A stretch of DNA of 64,000 nt from Aphelocoma coerulescens (Eukaryota; Chordata; Aves; Passeriformes; Corvidae). Below are positions 49,235 through 61,137 of this stretch, one piece after another. The notes below the pieces were generated by a model. The model saw nothing but the letters and a program-made list of their open reading frames with translations. It was not told the origin of the DNA and made no database searches. How positions within the stretch are numbered: position 1 is the stretch's first letter; each line of letters begins with the position of its first letter. Location: positions 3,162,001 through 3,226,000 of the forward strand of contig NW_027183804.1 in the NCBI RefSeq assembly GCF_041296385.1, written 5' to 3'. A program made the translations under genes and the position numbers.

Positions 49235-49985
49235 CTAGTCAAACAAAACAACAACAACTATGGCAGTAACAGCAAACACAAACCCAGTCCCAGCCTTCTT
49301 GGCTGTCAGGCTATTTCCCCTCGGGTGCAGTTCCGCTCGCAGCCGGCAGGGATCGCTGGCGGCTCCCGGTGAGCAGGGCAGGTGCGATGGTTCCCCCGCG
49401 GCTGCAGGGGGCGCTCCGGAGCGAGCTCGGGAAGCACGCGGCCGCTCTGATGCCCTAGGATCCCGGGGAAGGATGGAACAAAAGAGCTTCACAAACCGGT
49501 GGGCAGCTGGTCCCGGTTCCCGGAAACAGCAGGCTGGACTGGTAGGCTGGAGCGGCAGGCACAAACACAAATCCCGGGTGGCAGACGAGATGTATCCAAA
49601 AGGGGAACCCCCCGGGGCTCCAGGCAGGCAGGGTAAGCACGGCTACAGCGTAGCGAAGGCTCGAAGCAGCAGCGGGGCGGGCGGCCACAGCCCAGCCTCC
49701 AGCAGGGCAGGGAAAGCAGCTTTGAGATCCCCGGTGTTGTTCCCAGCAGAAAGGAAAGACACCGAAAACGGGAACCAGCAGCTCTTCTCTCCACGGCTTC
49801 TCTCTCCAGACGCTGAGAGCGAACTGAACTGCCCGCCAGGTGAGAACAAAAGCCTGGCCGGGCCCTTTTGTCTTGCTTAAGTATGGCTATCTCCTCTCAA
49901 GTATGGCCATTTATCTCCTAGCAACATGCTATGGGAAAAAATTCCTTTAACAGAAAAAAACTAGGACTAAACTGAAACCCCAACA
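49048..49985. mobile_element. Solo-LTR-like endogenous retrovirus insertion (938 bp)
   Basis: It starts TGTCTTGGTTTGAAAG and ends CTGAAACCCCAACA, giving TG...CA ends that also form an imperfect inverted repeat (TGT.TTGGTTT against TGTTGGGGTTT). It is flanked by a perfect 5-bp direct repeat CATGT, and the empty site is seen in every other unit. These are the marks of integrase-mediated LTR insertion; a 5-bp duplication is common in ERVL-type elements. No primer-binding site, polypurine tract, gag, pol or env follows, so it is a lone LTR left by recombination between two LTRs. Parts are AT-rich flanks, a (TA)18 run and a CpG-rich core at about 49320-49860. Its orientation is uncertain. The 206-codon frame at 49260-49880 is compositionally GC-driven and has no recognised domain. 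It occurs once in the window, so it postdates amplification of the unit. Confidence 0.85.
49198..49233 (+). repeat. (TA)18 microsatellite inside the solo LTR
   Basis: There are 36 bp of uninterrupted TA dinucleotides between TTCTTTAC and ACTAGTCAAAC. It is likely length-polymorphic and could extrude as a cruciform. It is absent from the array units, so it belongs to the inserted element. Confidence 0.95.
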
Positions 49986-49990
49986 CATGT
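49986..49990 (+). repeat. Target-site duplication CATGT, right copy
   Basis: This is the second copy, immediately after the terminal CA of the LTR and followed by the normal GAAGGCAAGG of the minisatellite tail. The perfect match suggests a fairly young insertion. Confidence 0.88.
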
Positions 49991-50066
49991 GAAGGCAAGG
50001 AGCCATTGTGACTCTTTGGGCTTCTTCCCTTGAGCTCTGCAGCTGGCTGTCCCAGCCCAGCGCACC

Positions 50067-52280
50067 ATGTGCCACCTGCTCTCCTCAGGGCTCTGCCTGC
50101 ACACAGGCCCAGGAGAAGTTTTCCTGTTTGCAAGGAAAGAATGGAAAAGCCTGAGCAGGTTTCCTAAACAACAAAGCCCGCTCAGGAGCCACATGCTGAG
50201 TACAGGCTGCCTGGAACGATGGCCCCTTTCTACAAAGGTCAGTGTGAGCAGGAATGATCTCTGGGAGCAGAATTCTCGGAGTCTTTCCACTGAATTCTCT
50301 GTGCCTGTGTCTTGGGGTGACTTTAGGATGTGTATCCCCTATCGCTGCTCTATGCCCCGAAGTTAACTTTGTGCATTTCTGTGCCTTTCAACTGAGCTTG
50401 AGAGGAGGGAGAGGAAAAAAAACCGGACAAACTTCTCAGAGCGTTTGTTCAAGGACACACATACACACTCCTCTGCATCCTGCTTGCAGCAAGGGTGGAG
50501 GAAGCAACCTTCTTGCTTTTGAGCCAGTTTTCAGCTCCTTTTCTCTGCAGGGAGATGGAGAGTTGAACTTTGTTCTCCTGGGACTTCGGGGGTTTCTTTC
50601 ACTTCTTGTCTTCTTGACTGTTTCAACATCAGACCACACCGGGAGAATTTTCTACCGAGGTGGGGGCCCTGAATGTGGGCCCATGAGCCAGCTCCAAGGA
50701 GGAGGAGGGAGACTACACCTCCAGAAGTGTTGGGGTTCCTCCCCCCTGCCATGAGGTCATGGGAGAGGGGACCCTGGGGTAGAGGCATGGCCTGGGCACA
50801 GGGTCTCCCTGCTCCCTGCTCACATGTGCCCTAATCCTGTTCAGCACTGGTTATTTTGCGTTGCCCTGTGCCAGGAGGGCCCTGCTTGTGCCGGGATTGC
50901 TCAGTTCTTTGGCAGTGCCCCGCCCATGTGGCTGGAGAAGAAAGAGCTCTGAAACTTCTCTCAAGAATCACTCCCTATTTCTTTCCATGGGCCTGGCTGT
51001 CTAGGGATGTTTCAGGAGAGCCCACTGAAACACGGAAGGACTCTCCAATTATCCCAGCTTTCTCTCCACAGCGAGAGGTTTGAATATTTAGCATTGTTAT
51101 CTTTTTGCTGTGTGTTTGTTAAATAAATAGTTTCTATCTCTTTCACTTTCTTCCGAGGAAAATTCTTTTTTCCCGAACCTGGTGGGGGAGGGCTGGGTGT
51201 AACCTGCCTTCTACCAGAGGATATTTTCCTCCAGATTTGTCCAGACCGGCACAGCCTGTCCTTTCCCTGCGTCTCTGTTGCAGATGGAAGCTGCTGGTGC
51301 CATTGTCAGCTTGAAGCCCTCTTTTGATGCAAGCAGATGTTGCCAGCTGTGTTCAGCAGCTGTGGCTCAATGTTTCTGCAAAGCTTTTGTGTTCCTCATG
51401 GAACCAAGGAGCCTTTGTGACACTGCAGGGGCTGATGGCATCAAGGAGACAATTGTGACAGTACAGAACCTCCTAGAAACAAGGCTCCATTGTGACACCG
51501 TGGGGAATCATGGAATCAAGGAGCCCATTGTGACACGGCCAGGCCGCATGGAACCAATGGTCCATGGTTACACTGCGGATTCAAGAAGACCATGGTGACA
51601 CCACGGAGCATCATGGAACCATAGTCCATTGTGACACAGCGGGGCCTCATGGAAACCAGGGCACCATTGTGGCAAAGCAGGGCCTAATGGAAGCATGGAG
51701 AGCATTGGGACATTGTGGGGAATCATGGAAGCATGGAGAGCATTGTGACACTAAGGAAACTCCTGGAACCAAGATGACCACTGGCACATCATGGAACCTC
51801 ATGGAAGCAAGCCTCCTTGATGACTTTGGAGGGCCTCATGGAGCACAGGATCCATTGTGACACAGCAGGACCTGGTGCAACCAAGGAGCCTTTGTGATAC
51901 TCCAGATGCGCATGGAAGCCAGGGTGCACTGAGACACAGCGGGGCCTTGTTGGAACCAAAGACACCTCTGCAAAAAGCAGGCGAGCTCATAGAAGCAAGG
52001 AGTCCATTGTTACAACATAAAACCTGTGGAACCAAGGGACCATTGTGACACTGCGGGGCCTCATGGAACCAATTGTCCATGATGACAATGCGGATCAAAG
52101 GAGACCATGGTGACACTGCGGAACCGCATGGAACCAAGGAGCCATTGTGACACAGTGGGGCCTCATGGAATCAAGGAGACCATTGTGACCCAGGTGTTGC
52201 ATGTGAAGGCAAGGAGCCATTGTGACTCTTTGGGCTTCTTCCCTTGAGCTCTGCAGCTGGCTGTCCCAGCCCAGCGCACC
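50067..52280 (+). repeat. Array unit 23 (2,214 bp)
   Basis: This is the first unit after the LTR. It has an A8 tract, which joins two open frames into one of 166 codons, as in units 25-27. It carries AATCACTCCC like unit 21 and AAAGGTCAGT. Its minisatellite runs from about 51397 to 52236. Confidence 0.95.
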
Positions 52281-54495
52281 ATGGGCCACCTGCTCTCCTC
52301 AGGGCTCTGCCTGCACACAGGCCCAGGAGAAGTTTTCCTGTTTGCAAGGAAAGAATGGAAAAGCCTGAGCAGGTTTCCTAAACAACAAAGCCCGCTCAGG
52401 AGCCACATGCTCAGTACAGGCTGCCTGGAACGATGTCCCCTTTCTACAAGGGTCAGTGTGAGCAGGAATGATCTCTGGGAGCAGAATTCTCGGAGTCTTT
52501 CCACTGAATTCTCTGTGCCTGTGTCTTGGGGTGACTTTAGGATGTGTATCCCCTATGGCTGCTCTATGCCCCGAAGTTAACTTTGTGCATTTCTGTGCCT
52601 TTCAACTGAGCTTGAGAGGAGGGAGAGGAAAAAAAAACCGGACAAACTTCTCAGAGCGTTTGTTCAAGGACACACATACACACTCCTCTGCATCCTGCTT
52701 GCAGCAAGAGCGCAGGAAGCAACCTTCTTGCTTTTGAGCCAGTTTTCAGCTCCTTTTCTCTGCAGGGAGATGGAGAGTTGAACTTTGTTCTCCTGGGACT
52801 TTGGGGGGGTTTTTCCCTTCTTCTCTTCTTGACTGTTTCAACATCAGACCACTCCGGGAGAATTTTCTCCCGAGGTGGGGGCCCTGAATGTGGGCCCATG
52901 AGCCAGCTCCAAGGAGGAGGAGGGAGACTACACCTCCAGAAGTGTTGGGGTTCCTCCCCCCTGCCATGAGGTCATGGGAGAGGGGACCCTGGGGTAGAGG
53001 CATGGCCAGGGCACGGGGTCTCCCTGCTCCCTGCTCACATGTGCCCTAATCCTGTTCAGCACTGGTTATTTTGTGTTGCCCTGTGCCAGGAGGGCCCTGC
53101 TTGTGCCGGGATTGCTCAGTTCTTTGGCAGTGCCCCGCCCATGTGGCTGGAGAAGAAAGAGCTCTGAAACTTCTCTCAAGAATCGCTCCCTATTTCTTTC
53201 CACGGGCCTCGCTGTCTAGGGATGTTTCAGGAGACCCCACTGAAACACGGAAGGACTCTCCAATTATCCCAGCTTTCTCTCCACAGCGAGAGGTTTGAAT
53301 ATTTAGCATTGTTATCCTTTTCCTGTGTGTTTGTTAAATAAAGAGTTTCTATCTCTTTCACTTTCTTCCGAGGAAAATTCTTTTTTCCCGAACCTGGTGG
53401 GGGAGGGCTGGGTGTAACCTGCCTTCTACCAGAGGATATTTTCCTCCACATTTGTCCAGACCGGCACAGCCTTCCTTTCCCTGCGTCTCTGTTGCAGATG
53501 GAAGCTGCTGGTGCCATTGTCAGCTTGAAGCCCTCTTTTGATGCAAGCAGATGTTGCCAGCTGTGTTCAGCAGCTGTGGCTCAATGTTTCTGCAAAGCTT
53601 TTGTGTTCCTCATGGAACCAAGGAGCCTTTGTGACACTGCAGGGGCTGATGGCATCAAGGAGACAATTGTGACAGTACAGAACCTCCTAGAAACAAGGCT
53701 CCATTGTGACACCGTGGGGAATCATGGAATCAAGGAGCCCATTGTGACACGGCCAGGCCGCATGGAACCAATGGTCCATGGTTACACTGCGGATTCAAGA
53801 AGGCCATGGTGACACCACGGAGCATCATGGAACCATAGGTCCATTGTGACACAGCGGGGCCTCATGGAAACCAGGGCACCATTGTGGCAAAGCAGGGCCT
53901 AATGGAAGCATGGAGAGCATTGGGACATTGTGGGGAATCATGGAAGCATGGAGAGCATTGTGACACTAAGGAAACTCCTGGAACCAAGATGAGCACTGGC
54001 ACATCATGGAACCTCATGGAAGCAAGGCTCCATGATGACTTTGGAGGGCCTCATGGAGCACAGGATCCATTGTGACACAGCAGGACCTGGTGCAACCAAG
54101 GAGCCTTTGTGATACTCCAGATCCGCATGGAAGCCAGGGTGCACTTAGACACAGCGGGGCCTTGTTGGAACCAAAGACACCTCTGCACAAAACAGGCGAG
54201 CTCATAGAAGCAAGGAGTCCATTGTTACAACATAAAACCTGTGGAACCAAGGGACCATTGTGACACTGCGGGGCCTCATGGAACCAATTGTCCATGATGA
54301 CAATGCGCATCAAAGGAGACCATGGTGACACTGCGGAACCGCATGGAACCAAGGAGCCATTGTGACACTGCGGGGCCTCATGGAATCAAGGAGACCATTG
54401 TGACCCAGGTGTTGCATGTGAAGGCAAGGAGCCATTGTGACTCTTTGGGCTTCTTCCCGTGAGCTCTGCAGCTGGCTGTCCCAGCCCAGCGCACC
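52281..54495 (+). repeat. Array unit 24 (2,215 bp), divergent variant
   Basis: The anchor is changed to ATGGGCC (52281). It has GCAAGAGCGCAGG (near 52703), a seven-G run (52803-52809) with TTTTTCCC, GACCACTCCGGG, GGCCAGGGC, and AAATAAAGAG instead of AAATAAATAG. In the minisatellite it has ATCCGCATGG and CACTTAGAC. Its closest relative in the GAGCGC/seven-G part is unit 3. Confidence 0.95.
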
Positions 54496-56709
54496 ATGTG
54501 CCACCTGCTCTCCTCAGGGCTCTGCCTGCACACAGGCCCAGGAGAAGTTTTCCTGTTTGCAAGGAAAGAATGGAAAAGCCTGAGCAGGTTTCCTAAACAA
54601 CAAAGCCCGCTCAGGAGCCACATGCTGAGTACAGGCTGCCTGGAACGATGTCCCCTTTCTACAAGGGTCAGTGTGAGCAGGAATGATCTCTGGGAGCAGA
54701 ATTCTCGGAGTCTTTCCACTGAATTCTCTGTGCCTGTGTCTTGGGGTGACTTTAGGATGTGTATCCCCTATCGCTGCTCTATGCCCCGAAGTTAACTTTG
54801 TGCATTTCTGTGCCTTTCAACTGAGCTTGAGAGGAGGGAGAGGAAAAAAAACCGGACAAACTTCTCAGAGCGTTTGTTCAAGGACACACATACACACTCC
54901 TCTGCATCCTGCTTGCAGCAAGGGTGGAGGAAGCAACCTTCTTGCTTTTGAGCCAGTTTTCAGCTCCTTTTCTCTGCAGGGAGATGGAGAGTTGAACTTT
55001 GTTCTCCTGGGACTTCGGGGGTTTCTTTCACTTCTTCTCTTCTTGACTGTTTCAACATCAGACCACACCGGGAGAATTTTCTCCCGAGGTGGGGGCCCTG
55101 AATGTGGGCCCATGAGCCAGCTCCAAGGAGGAGGAGGGAGACTACACCTACAGAAGTGTTGGGGTTCCTCCCCCCTGCCATGAGGTCATGGGAGAGGGGA
55201 CCCTGGGGTAGAGGCATGGCCTGGGCACGGGGTCTCCCTGCTCCCTGCTCACATGTGCCCTAATCCTGTTCAGCACTGGTTATTTTGTGTTGCCCTGTGC
55301 CAGGAGGGCCCTGCTTGTCCCGGGATTGCTCAGTTCTTTGGCAGTGCCCCGCCCATGTGGCTGGAGAAGAAAGAGCTCTGAAACTTCTCTCAAGAATCGC
55401 TCCCTATTTCGTTCCATGGGCCTGGCTGTCTAGGGATGTTTCAGGAGAGCCCACTGAAACACGGAAGGACTCTCCAATTATCCCAGCTTTCTCTCCACAG
55501 CGAGAGGTTTCAATATTTAGCATTGTTATCTTTTTGCTGTGTGTTTGTTAAATAAATAGTTTCTATCTCTTTCACTTTCTTCCGAGGAAAATTCTTTTTT
55601 CCCGAGCCGGGTGGGGGAGGGCTGGGTGTAACCTGCCTTCTACCAGAGGATATTTTCCTCCACATTTGTCCAGACCGGCACAGCCTGTCCTTTCCCTGCA
55701 TCTCTGTTGCAGATGGAAGCTGCTGGTGCCATTGTCAGCTTGAAGCCCTCTTTTGATGCAAGCAGATGTTGCCAGCTGTGTTCAGCAGCTGTGGCTCAAT
55801 GTTTCTGCAAAGCTTTTGTGTTCCTCATGGAACCAAGGAGCCTTTGTGACACTGCAGGGGCTGATGGCATCAAGGAGACAATTGTGACAGTACAGAACCT
55901 CCTAGAAACAAGGCTCCATTGTGACACCGTGGGGAATCATGGAATCAAGGAGCCCATTGTGACACGGCCAGGCCGCATGGAACCAATGGTCCATGGTTAC
56001 ACTGCGGATTCAAGAAGACCATGGTGACACCACAGAGCATCACGGAACCATAGTCCATTGTGACACAGCGGGGCCTCATGGAAACAAGGGCACCATTGTG
56101 GCAAAGCAGGGCCTAATGGAAGCATGGAGAGCATTGGGACATTGTGGGGAATCATGGAAGCATGGAGAGCATTGTGACACTAAGGAAACTCCTGGAACCA
56201 AGATGAGCACTGGCACATCATGGAACCTCATGGAAGCAAGGCTCCATGATGACTTTGGAGGGCCTCATGGAGCACAGGATCCATTGTGACACAGCAGGAC
56301 CTGGTGCAACCAAGGAGCCTTTGTGATACTCCAGATGCGCATGGAAGCCAGGGTGCACTGAGACACAGCGGGGCCTTGTTGGAACCAAAGACACCTCTGC
56401 AAAAAGCAGGCGAGCTCATAGAAGCAAGGAGTCCATTGTTACAACATAAAACCTGTGGAACCAAGGGACCATTGTGACACTGCGGGGCCTCATGGAACCA
56501 ATTGTCCATGATGACAATGCGGATCAAAGGAGACCATGGTGACACTGCGGAACCGCATGGAACCAAGGAGCCATTGTGACACAGTGGGGCCTCATGGAAT
56601 CAAGGAGACCATTGTGACCCAGGTGTTGCATGTGAAGGCAAGGAGCCATTGTGACTCTTTGGGCTTCTTCCCTTGAGCTCTGCAGCTGGCTGTCCCAGCC
56701 CAGCGCACC
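54496..56709 (+). repeat. Array unit 25 (2,214 bp)
   Basis: It has CTACACCTACAG near 55142, otherwise only in unit 28 (6,642 bp away). Private states are TATTTCGTTCC near 55405, CTGCATCTCTG near 55697 and CACCACAGAGC near 56028. It has an A8 tract. Confidence 0.95.
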
Positions 56710-58923
56710 ATGTGCCACCTGCTCTCCTCAGGGCTCTGCCTGCACACAGGCCCAGGAGAAGTTTTCCTGTTTGCAAGGAAAGAATGGAAAAGCCTGAGCA
56801 GGTTTCCTAAACAACAAAGCCCGCTCAGGAGCCACATGCTGAGTACAGGCTGCCTGGAACGATGGCCCCTTTCCACAAGGGTCAGTGTGAGCAGGAATGA
56901 TCTCTGGGAGCAGAATTCTCGGAGTCTTTCCACTGAATTCTCTGTGCCTGTGTCTTGGGGTGACTTTAGGATGTGTATCCCCTATCGCTGCTCTATGCCC
57001 CGAAGTTAACTTTGTGCATTTCTGTGCCTTTCAACTGAGCTTGAGAGGAGGGAGAGGAAAAAAAACCGGACAAACTTCTCAGAGCGTTTGTTCAAGGACA
57101 CACATACACACTCCTCTGCATCCTGCTTGCAGCAAGGGTGGAGGAAGCAACCTTCTTGCTTTTGAGCCAGTTTTCAGCTCCTTTTCTCTGCAGGGAGATG
57201 GAGAGTTGAACTTTGTTCTCCTGGGACTTTGGGGGTTTCTTTCACTTCTTCTCTTCTTGACTGTTTCAACATCAGACCACACCGGGAGAATTTTCTACCG
57301 AGGTGGGGGCCCTGAATGTGGGCCCATGAGCCAGCTCCAAGGAGGAGGAGGGAGACTACACCTCCAGAAGTGTTGGGGTTCCTCCCCCCTGCCATGAGGT
57401 CATGGGAGAGGGGACCCTGGCGTAGAGGCATGGCCTGGGCACGGGGTCTCCCTGCTCCCTGCTCACATGTGCCCTAATCCTGTTCAGCACTGGTTATTTT
57501 GCGTTGCCCTGTGCCAGGAGGGCCCTGCTTGTCCCGTGATTGCTCAGTTCTTTGGCAGTGCCCCGCCCATGTGGCTGGAGAAGAAAGAGCTCTGAAACTT
57601 CTCTCAAGAATCACTCCCTATTTCTTTCCATGGGCCTGGCTGTCTAGGGATGTTTCAGGAGAGCCCATTGAAACACGGAAGGACTCTCCAATTATCCCAG
57701 CTTTCTCTCCACAGCGAGAGGTTTGAATATTTAGCATTGTTATCTTTTTGCTGTGTGTTTGTTAAATAAATAGTTTCTATCTCTTTCACTTTCTTCCGAG
57801 GAAAATTCTTTTTTCCCGAACCTGCTGGGGGAGGGCTGGGTGTAACCTGCCTTCTACCAGAGGATATTTTCCTCCACATTTGTCCAGACCGGCACAGCCT
57901 GTCCTTTCCCTGCGTCTCTGTTGCAGATGGAAGCTGCTGGTGCCATTGTCAGCTTGAAGCCCTCTTTTGATGCAAGCAGATGTTGCCAGCTGTGTTCAGC
58001 AGCTGTGGCTCAATGTTTCTGCAAAGCTTTTGTGTTCCTCATGGAACCAAGGAGCCTTTGTGACACTGCAGGGGCTGATGGCATCAAGGAGACAATTGTG
58101 ACAGTACAGAACCTCCTAGAAACAAGGCTCCATTGTGACACCGTGGGGAATCATGGAATCAAGGAGCCCATTGTGACACGGCCAGGCCGCATGGAACCAA
58201 TGGTCCATGGTTACACTGCGGATTCAAGAAGACCATGGTGACACCACGGAGCATCATGGAACCATAGTCCATTGTGACACAGCGGGGCCTCATGGAAACA
58301 AGGGCACCATTGTGGCAAAGCAGGGCCTAATGGAAGCATGGAGAGCATTGGGACATTGTGGGGAATCATGGAAGCATGGAGAGCATTGTGACACTAAGGA
58401 AACTCCTGGAACCAAGATGAGCACTGGCACATCATGGAACCTCATGGAAGCAAGCCTCCATGATGACTTTGGAGGGCCTCATGGAGCACAGGATCCATTG
58501 TGACACAGCAGGACCTGGTGCAACCAAGGAGCCTTTGTGATACTCCAGATGCGCATGGAAGCCAGGGTGCACTGAGACACAGCGGGGCCTTGTTGGAACC
58601 AAAGACACCTCTGCAAAAAGCAGGCGAGCTCATAGAAGCAAGGAGTCCATTGTTACAACATAAAACCTGTGGAACCAAGGGACCATTGTGACACTGCGGG
58701 GCCTCATGGAACCAATTGTCCATGATGACAATGCGGATCAAAGGAGACCATGGTGACACTGCGGAACCGCATGGAACCAAGGAGCCATTGTGACACAGTG
58801 GGGCCTCATGGAATCAAGGAGACCATTGTGACCCAGGTGTTGCATGTGAAGGCAAGGAGCCATTGTGACTCTTTGGGCTTCTTCCCTTGAGCTCTGCAGC
58901 TGGCTGTCCCAGCCCAGCGCACC
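56710..58923 (+). repeat. Array unit 26 (2,214 bp)
   Basis: It has the private state CTTTCCACAAGG near 56869. It combines an A8 tract, CTGGCGTAG, AATCACTCCC and the AACCTGCTGGGGG state, a mixture of markers found separately in other units. Confidence 0.95.
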
Positions 58924-61137
58924 ATGTGCCACCTGCTCTCCTCAGGGCTCTGCCTGCACACAGGCCCAGGACAAGTTTTCCTGTTTGCAAGGAAAGAATG
59001 GAAAAGCCTGAGCAGGTTTCCTAAACAACAAAGCCCGCTCAGGAGCCACATGCTGAGTACAGGCTGCCTGGAACGATGGCCCCTTTCTACAAAGGTCAGT
59101 GTGAGCAGGAATGATCTCTGGGAGCAGAATTCTCGGAGTCTTTCCACTGAATTCTCTGTGCCTGTGTCTTGGGGTGACTTTAGGATGTGTATCCCCTATC
59201 GCTGCTCTATGCCCCGAAGTTAACTTTGTGCATTTCTGTGCCTTTCAACTGAGCTTGAGAAGAGGGAGAGGAAAAAAAACCGGACAAACTTCTCAGAGCG
59301 TTTGTTCAAGGACACACATACACACTCCTCTGCATCCTGCTTGCAGCAAGGGTGGAGGAAGCAACCTTCTTGCTTTTGAGCCAGTTTTCAGCTCCTTTTC
59401 TCTGCAGGGAGATGGAGAGTTGAACTTTGTTCTCCTGGGACTTCGGGGGTTTCTTTCACTTCTTGTCTTCTTGACTGTTTCAACATCAGACCACACCGGG
59501 AGAATTTTCTCCCGAGGTGGGGGCCCTGAATGTGGGCCCATGAGCCAGCTCCAAGGAGGAGGAGGGAGACTACACCTCCAGAAGTGTTGGGGTTCCTCCC
59601 CCCTGCCATGAGGTCATGGGAGAGGGGACCCTGGCGTAGAGGCATGGCCTGGGCACAGGGTCTCCCTGCTCCCTGCTCACATGTGCCCTAATCCTGTTCA
59701 GCACTGGTTATTTTGCGTTGCCCTGTGCCAGGAGGGCCCTGCTTGTCCCGGGATTGCTCAGTTCTTTGGCAGTGCCCCGCCCATGTGGCTGGAGAAGAAA
59801 GAGCTCTGAAACTTCTCTCAAGAATCGCTCCCTATTTCTTTCCATGGGCCTGGCTGTCTAGGGATGTTTCAGGAGAGCCCACTGAAACACGGAAGGACTC
59901 TCCAATTATCCCAGCTTTCTCTCCACAGCGAGAGGTTTCAATATTTAGCATTGTTATCTTTTTGCTGTGTGTTTGTTAAATAAATAGTTTCTATCTCTTT
60001 CACTTTCTTCCCAGGAAAATTCTTTTTTCCCGAACCTGGTGGGGGAGGGCTGGGTGTAACCTGCCTTCTACCAGAGGATATTTTCCTCCACATTTGTCCA
60101 GACCGGCACAGCCTGTCCTTTCCCTGGGTCTCTGTTGCAGATGGAAGCTGCTGGTGCCATTGTCAGCTTGAAGCCCTCTTTTGATGCAAGCAGATGTTGC
60201 CAGCTGTGTTCAGCAGCTGTGGCTCAATGTTTCTGCAAAGCTTTTGTGTTCCTCATGGAACCAAGGAGCCTTTGTGACACTGCAGGGGCTGATGGCATCA
60301 AGGAGACAATTGTGACAGTACAGAACCTCCTAGAAACAAGGCTCCATTGTGACACCGTGGGGAATCATGGAATCAAGGAGCCCATTGTGACACGGCCAGG
60401 CCGCATGGAACCAATGGTCCATGGTTACACTGCGGATTCAAGAAGACCATGGTGACACCACGGAGCATCATGGAACCATAGTCCATTGTGACACAGCGGG
60501 GTCTCATGGAAACCAGGGCACCATTGTGGCAAAGCAGGGCCTAATGGAAGCATGGAGAGCATTGGGACATTGTGGGGAATCATGGAAGCATGGAGAGCAT
60601 TGTGACACTAAGGAAACTCCTGGAACCAAGATGAGCACTGGCACATCATGGAACCTCATGGAAGCAAGCCTCCTTGATGACTTTGGAGGGCCTCATGGAG
60701 CACAGGATCCATTGTGACACAGCAGGACCTGGTGCAACCAAGGAGCCTTTGTGATACTCCAGATGCGCATGGAAGCCAGGGTGCACTGAGACACAGCGGG
60801 GCCTTGTTGGAACCAAAGACACCTCTGCAAAAAACAGGCGAGCTCATAGAAGCAAGGAGTCCATTGTTACAACATAAAAGCTGTGGAACCAAGGGACCAT
60901 TGTGACACTGCGGGGCCTCATGGAACCAATTGTCCATTATGACAATGCGCATCAAAGGAGACCATGGTGACACTGCGGAACCGCATGGAACCAAGGAGCC
61001 ATTGTGACACTGCGGGGCCTCATGGAATCAAGGAGACCATTGTGACCCAGGTGTTGCATGTGAAGGCAAGGAGCCATTGTGACTCTTTGGGCTTCTTCCC
61101 GTGAGCTCTGCAGCTGGCTGTCCCAGCCCAGCGCACC
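58924..61137 (+). repeat. Array unit 27 (2,214 bp)
   Basis: It has CCAGGACAAGTTTTCC near 58966, where all others except the right-edge partial unit read CCAGGAGAAG. GAGAAGAGGG near 59257 and TCCATTATGAC near 60933 are private. It has an A8 tract and TTTTCTCCCGAGG. Confidence 0.95.

Larger units (their letters stand above)
46909..50066 (+). repeat. Array unit 22 (3,158 bp), split by a solo-LTR-like insertion
   Basis: This is a normal unit up to 49047. It then holds a 938-bp insertion (49048-49985), a 5-bp duplication, and the last part of the minisatellite tail. Removing the insertion and one CATGT leaves 2,215 bp, so no array sequence was lost. The insertion sits in the last (23rd) 37-bp monomer. 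Confidence 0.95.

Noticed and set aside
49260..49880. 206-codon frame inside the inserted element
   Set aside because: GC-rich composition makes stops rare here, and comparably long frames exist on the opposite strand. There is no retroviral or other domain. It lies wholly inside a solo-LTR-like insertion.
49048..49985. DNA transposon with terminal inverted repeats
   Set aside because: The ends are only imperfectly inverted over about 11 bp. TG...CA termini with a 5-bp target duplication and no transposase fit a solo LTR better.
50254..50754. 166-codon frame in units 3, 23, 25, 26 and 27
   Set aside because: It exists only where the homopolymer is A8 (or A7 plus T); A9 and A10 units break it. 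No domain is recognisable, and the frame crosses the segment that looks LTR-like.
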